From the NCBI GenBank assembly GCA_036524155.1, contig DATDCV010000093.1:1-6763 (forward strand): 6,763 nucleotides of DNA, read 5' to 3'. This document shows positions 5,953-6,763 of the stretch, in pieces; positions within the stretch are counted from its first letter, which is position 1, and every line of letters begins with the position of its first letter. The notes beneath the pieces are model-generated. The model did not search any database, was not told the DNA's origin, and was given only the letters and a program-made list of their open reading frames with translations. The translations under genes and the position numbers were made by a program. This DNA comes from DATDCV01 sp036524155 (GTDB lineage: Bacteria; Verrucomicrobiota; Verrucomicrobiia; Limisphaerales; UBA8199).

Positions 5953-6092
5953 ACGTAAAGTGTCACGCTTCGCACCCCGTCGTGTCAAGCATCCGCTGCA
6001 TAGAATCCCTCACTTCTTCAGCCCCACCGCCAGGCACACGAGCCCACGCAGGTGCAGAGCTTCGTTCTCAACCCCTCGCAGCTGACCTTGAA

Positions 6093-6114
6093 CTCCGATC
6101 TCACTTCCTCGGAG
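6093..6114. repeat. Inverted repeat downstream of the hydrolase gene
   Basis: CTCCGA (6093-6098) pairs with TCGGAG (6109-6114) around a 10-nt loop, the same stem and loop lengths as the repeat at 5901-5922. No T-tract follows on the minus strand. Confidence 0.35.
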
Positions 6115-6150
6115 GATACCGGGAACGGTGGGGAGGGTGACAGGAGGCCA

Positions 6151-6184
6151 AGTGCTCTTCCTTCTTGTCCGGCCAGAAGTGCTC
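6151..6184. repeat. Short direct repeat
   Basis: AGTGCTC occurs at 6151-6157 and again at 6178-6184. Each copy is preceded by GGCCA, directly adjacent in the first copy and with a 2-nt insertion in the second. The unit is short and may be chance. Confidence 0.25.
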
Positions 6185-6265
6185 ACCACAGACGGAGGGG
6201 GTCTCCATGAATGCGCCGTGGAGTCGGACGCGGGGGGATGGAGCTGAATGGGAGCAGTAGTTGGC

Positions 6266-6763
6266 TTATTGCTCCTGTAGGATGACCGAGACGGGGAAAT
6301 GGTCGCTGAAGCCCGAGGTGTTGACATTGTGCGCCGCATCGCCTTTCGGGAGGCCAAAGCGAATCGGCCCATGCGCAACCCGGTGGTCGACCATCTCCGG
6401 GTACAGCTCTATGCGGGCTGTGGTTTCGTCGACTTTGAGGGGGCTGTTCGGGAGCAAAAGCCCTTTGGAGACAAGAAGCTGGTCGAACAGGTTCCCGTTC
6501 CCGTCGAAGTAGAGAGTACCGTGTAGCAACTTCGGGTTTCCGTTGTGGTCCTGCCCCGGCTGCTGGAGGTATCGCCAGGCGAGGTTGTAGAAGGAGGCGG
6601 CGGTGCGCGCGCGTTCCGCGTCCGCTCGTTCGCGCGTGGCACAGGCATGAGTCTGGAGTGACTCATCGAAGGGGTCGTCGTTGAAGTCGCCCATGGCGAT
6701 GATGGGGATTTCGTTTCCTCTCTCCTGCAAGATCCGCTGGTGCCAATAGGAAAGAGTCTCTCC
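6266..6763 (-). CDS. Endonuclease/exonuclease/phosphatase-family hydrolase, C-terminal part (5' end outside window)
   Basis: The frame is open from the right window edge to the TAA at 6268-6266, giving 165 codons. The visible part starts GETLSYWHQRILQERGNEIP and carries the hallmarks of the EEP superfamily (DNase I-like, PF03372): MGDFNDDP (about 6692-6671) with the conserved Asp and Asn, GNLFDQLLVS in the middle corresponding to the usual D-x-I/L strand, and SDHFPV near the C-terminus, with the Asp-His pair at 6304-6299 expected to act in metal-dependent phosphoester hydrolysis. The substrate (DNA, phosphoinositide, other) cannot be told from this part. A TTG at 6730 could be read as a start, but sequence before it continues the same fold, so the true start lies outside. 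It is on the same strand as the downstream operon but separated by about 550 bp, so it is probably a separate unit. Confidence 0.85.
   Translation of the reverse strand, partial: GETLSYWHQRILQERGNEIPIIAMGDFNDDPFDESLQTHACATRERADAERARTAASFYNLAWRYLQQPGQDHNGNPKLLHGTLYFDGNGNLFDQLLVSKGLLLPNSPLKVDETTARIELYPEMVDHRVAHGPIRFGLPKGDAAHNVNTSGFSDHFPVSVILQEQ

Larger units (their letters stand above)
5715..6265. other. Non-coding region with clustered inverted repeats
   Basis: About 550 bp separate the hydrolase stop from the first membrane-protein start. Frames here are short or compositionally unlike genes, and I recognise no protein, tRNA or rRNA. The interval 5833-5952 holds several hairpins close together, and a further one lies at 6093-6114. 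The promoter of the downstream operon is expected in the low-coordinate part, but I could not identify a convincing -35/-10 pair. Confidence 0.6.

Noticed and set aside
5656..5988. Minus-strand ORF of 110 codons
   Set aside because: It spans several hairpins, overlaps the start of the 136-aa membrane gene, and has no recognisable domain; probably open by chance.
6010..6378. Minus-strand ORF of 122 codons
   Set aside because: Its first third is an out-of-frame shadow of the hydrolase C-terminus and the rest looks non-coding.
1..6763. CRISPR array, tRNA, rRNA, transposase
   Set aside because: No regularly spaced repeats, no tRNA-like cloverleaf, no rRNA segments and no transposase motifs were seen on either strand.

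Overview
The window is GC-rich bacterial DNA in which every gene I can support lies on the minus strand, so transcription runs from high to low coordinates. The organism is probably a Gram-negative bacterium: it has a two-TM sensor protein, a TRAP-type transporter remnant, a NarL-like receiver remnant and trehalose/glycogen enzymes. Codon bias favours G/C at third positions. I cannot assign the phylum from sequence alone. Verrucomicrobiota, Acidobacteriota and Proteobacteria are all compatible.

Layout in transcription order: (1) 6763-6266, the 3' end of an endonuclease/exonuclease/phosphatase-fold hydrolase, cut by the window edge. (2) 6265-5715, about 550 bp without a convincing gene but with a cluster of inverted repeats. 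(3) 5714-4957, two small multi-pass membrane proteins of unknown function. (4) 4960-4464, two tandem N-terminal gene fragments: a receiver domain that stops before its phospho-acceptor, then half of a TRAP small permease (DctQ). Both keep good ribosome binding sites and start/stop overlaps. (5) 4447-2183, the central gene: a 754-aa fusion of a membrane sensor module (TM, extracytoplasmic domain, TM, HAMP) with a complete GT20 trehalose-6-phosphate synthase. (6) 2182-1918, a leader region with two short hairpins and a possible 32-codon ORF. (7) 1917-1, glgX, a glycogen debranching enzyme that is intact as far as the window goes and lacks only its C-terminal end.

Functional picture: GlgX releases maltooligosaccharides from glycogen, and the OtsA domain makes trehalose-6-phosphate from UDP-glucose and glucose-6-phosphate. 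Together they suggest a locus that moves glucose between storage polymer and the compatible solute trehalose. The synthase appears to be membrane-anchored and coupled to an external-signal module, so trehalose synthesis may be gated directly at the enzyme rather than through transcription. No OtsB phosphatase is visible. The compact spacing from 5714 to 2183 (4-bp overlaps and gaps of 16-23 bp) suggests one operon, with glgX as a possible further member. The truncated receiver and DctQ genes just upstream of the synthase suggest that deletions or rearrangement built this operon.
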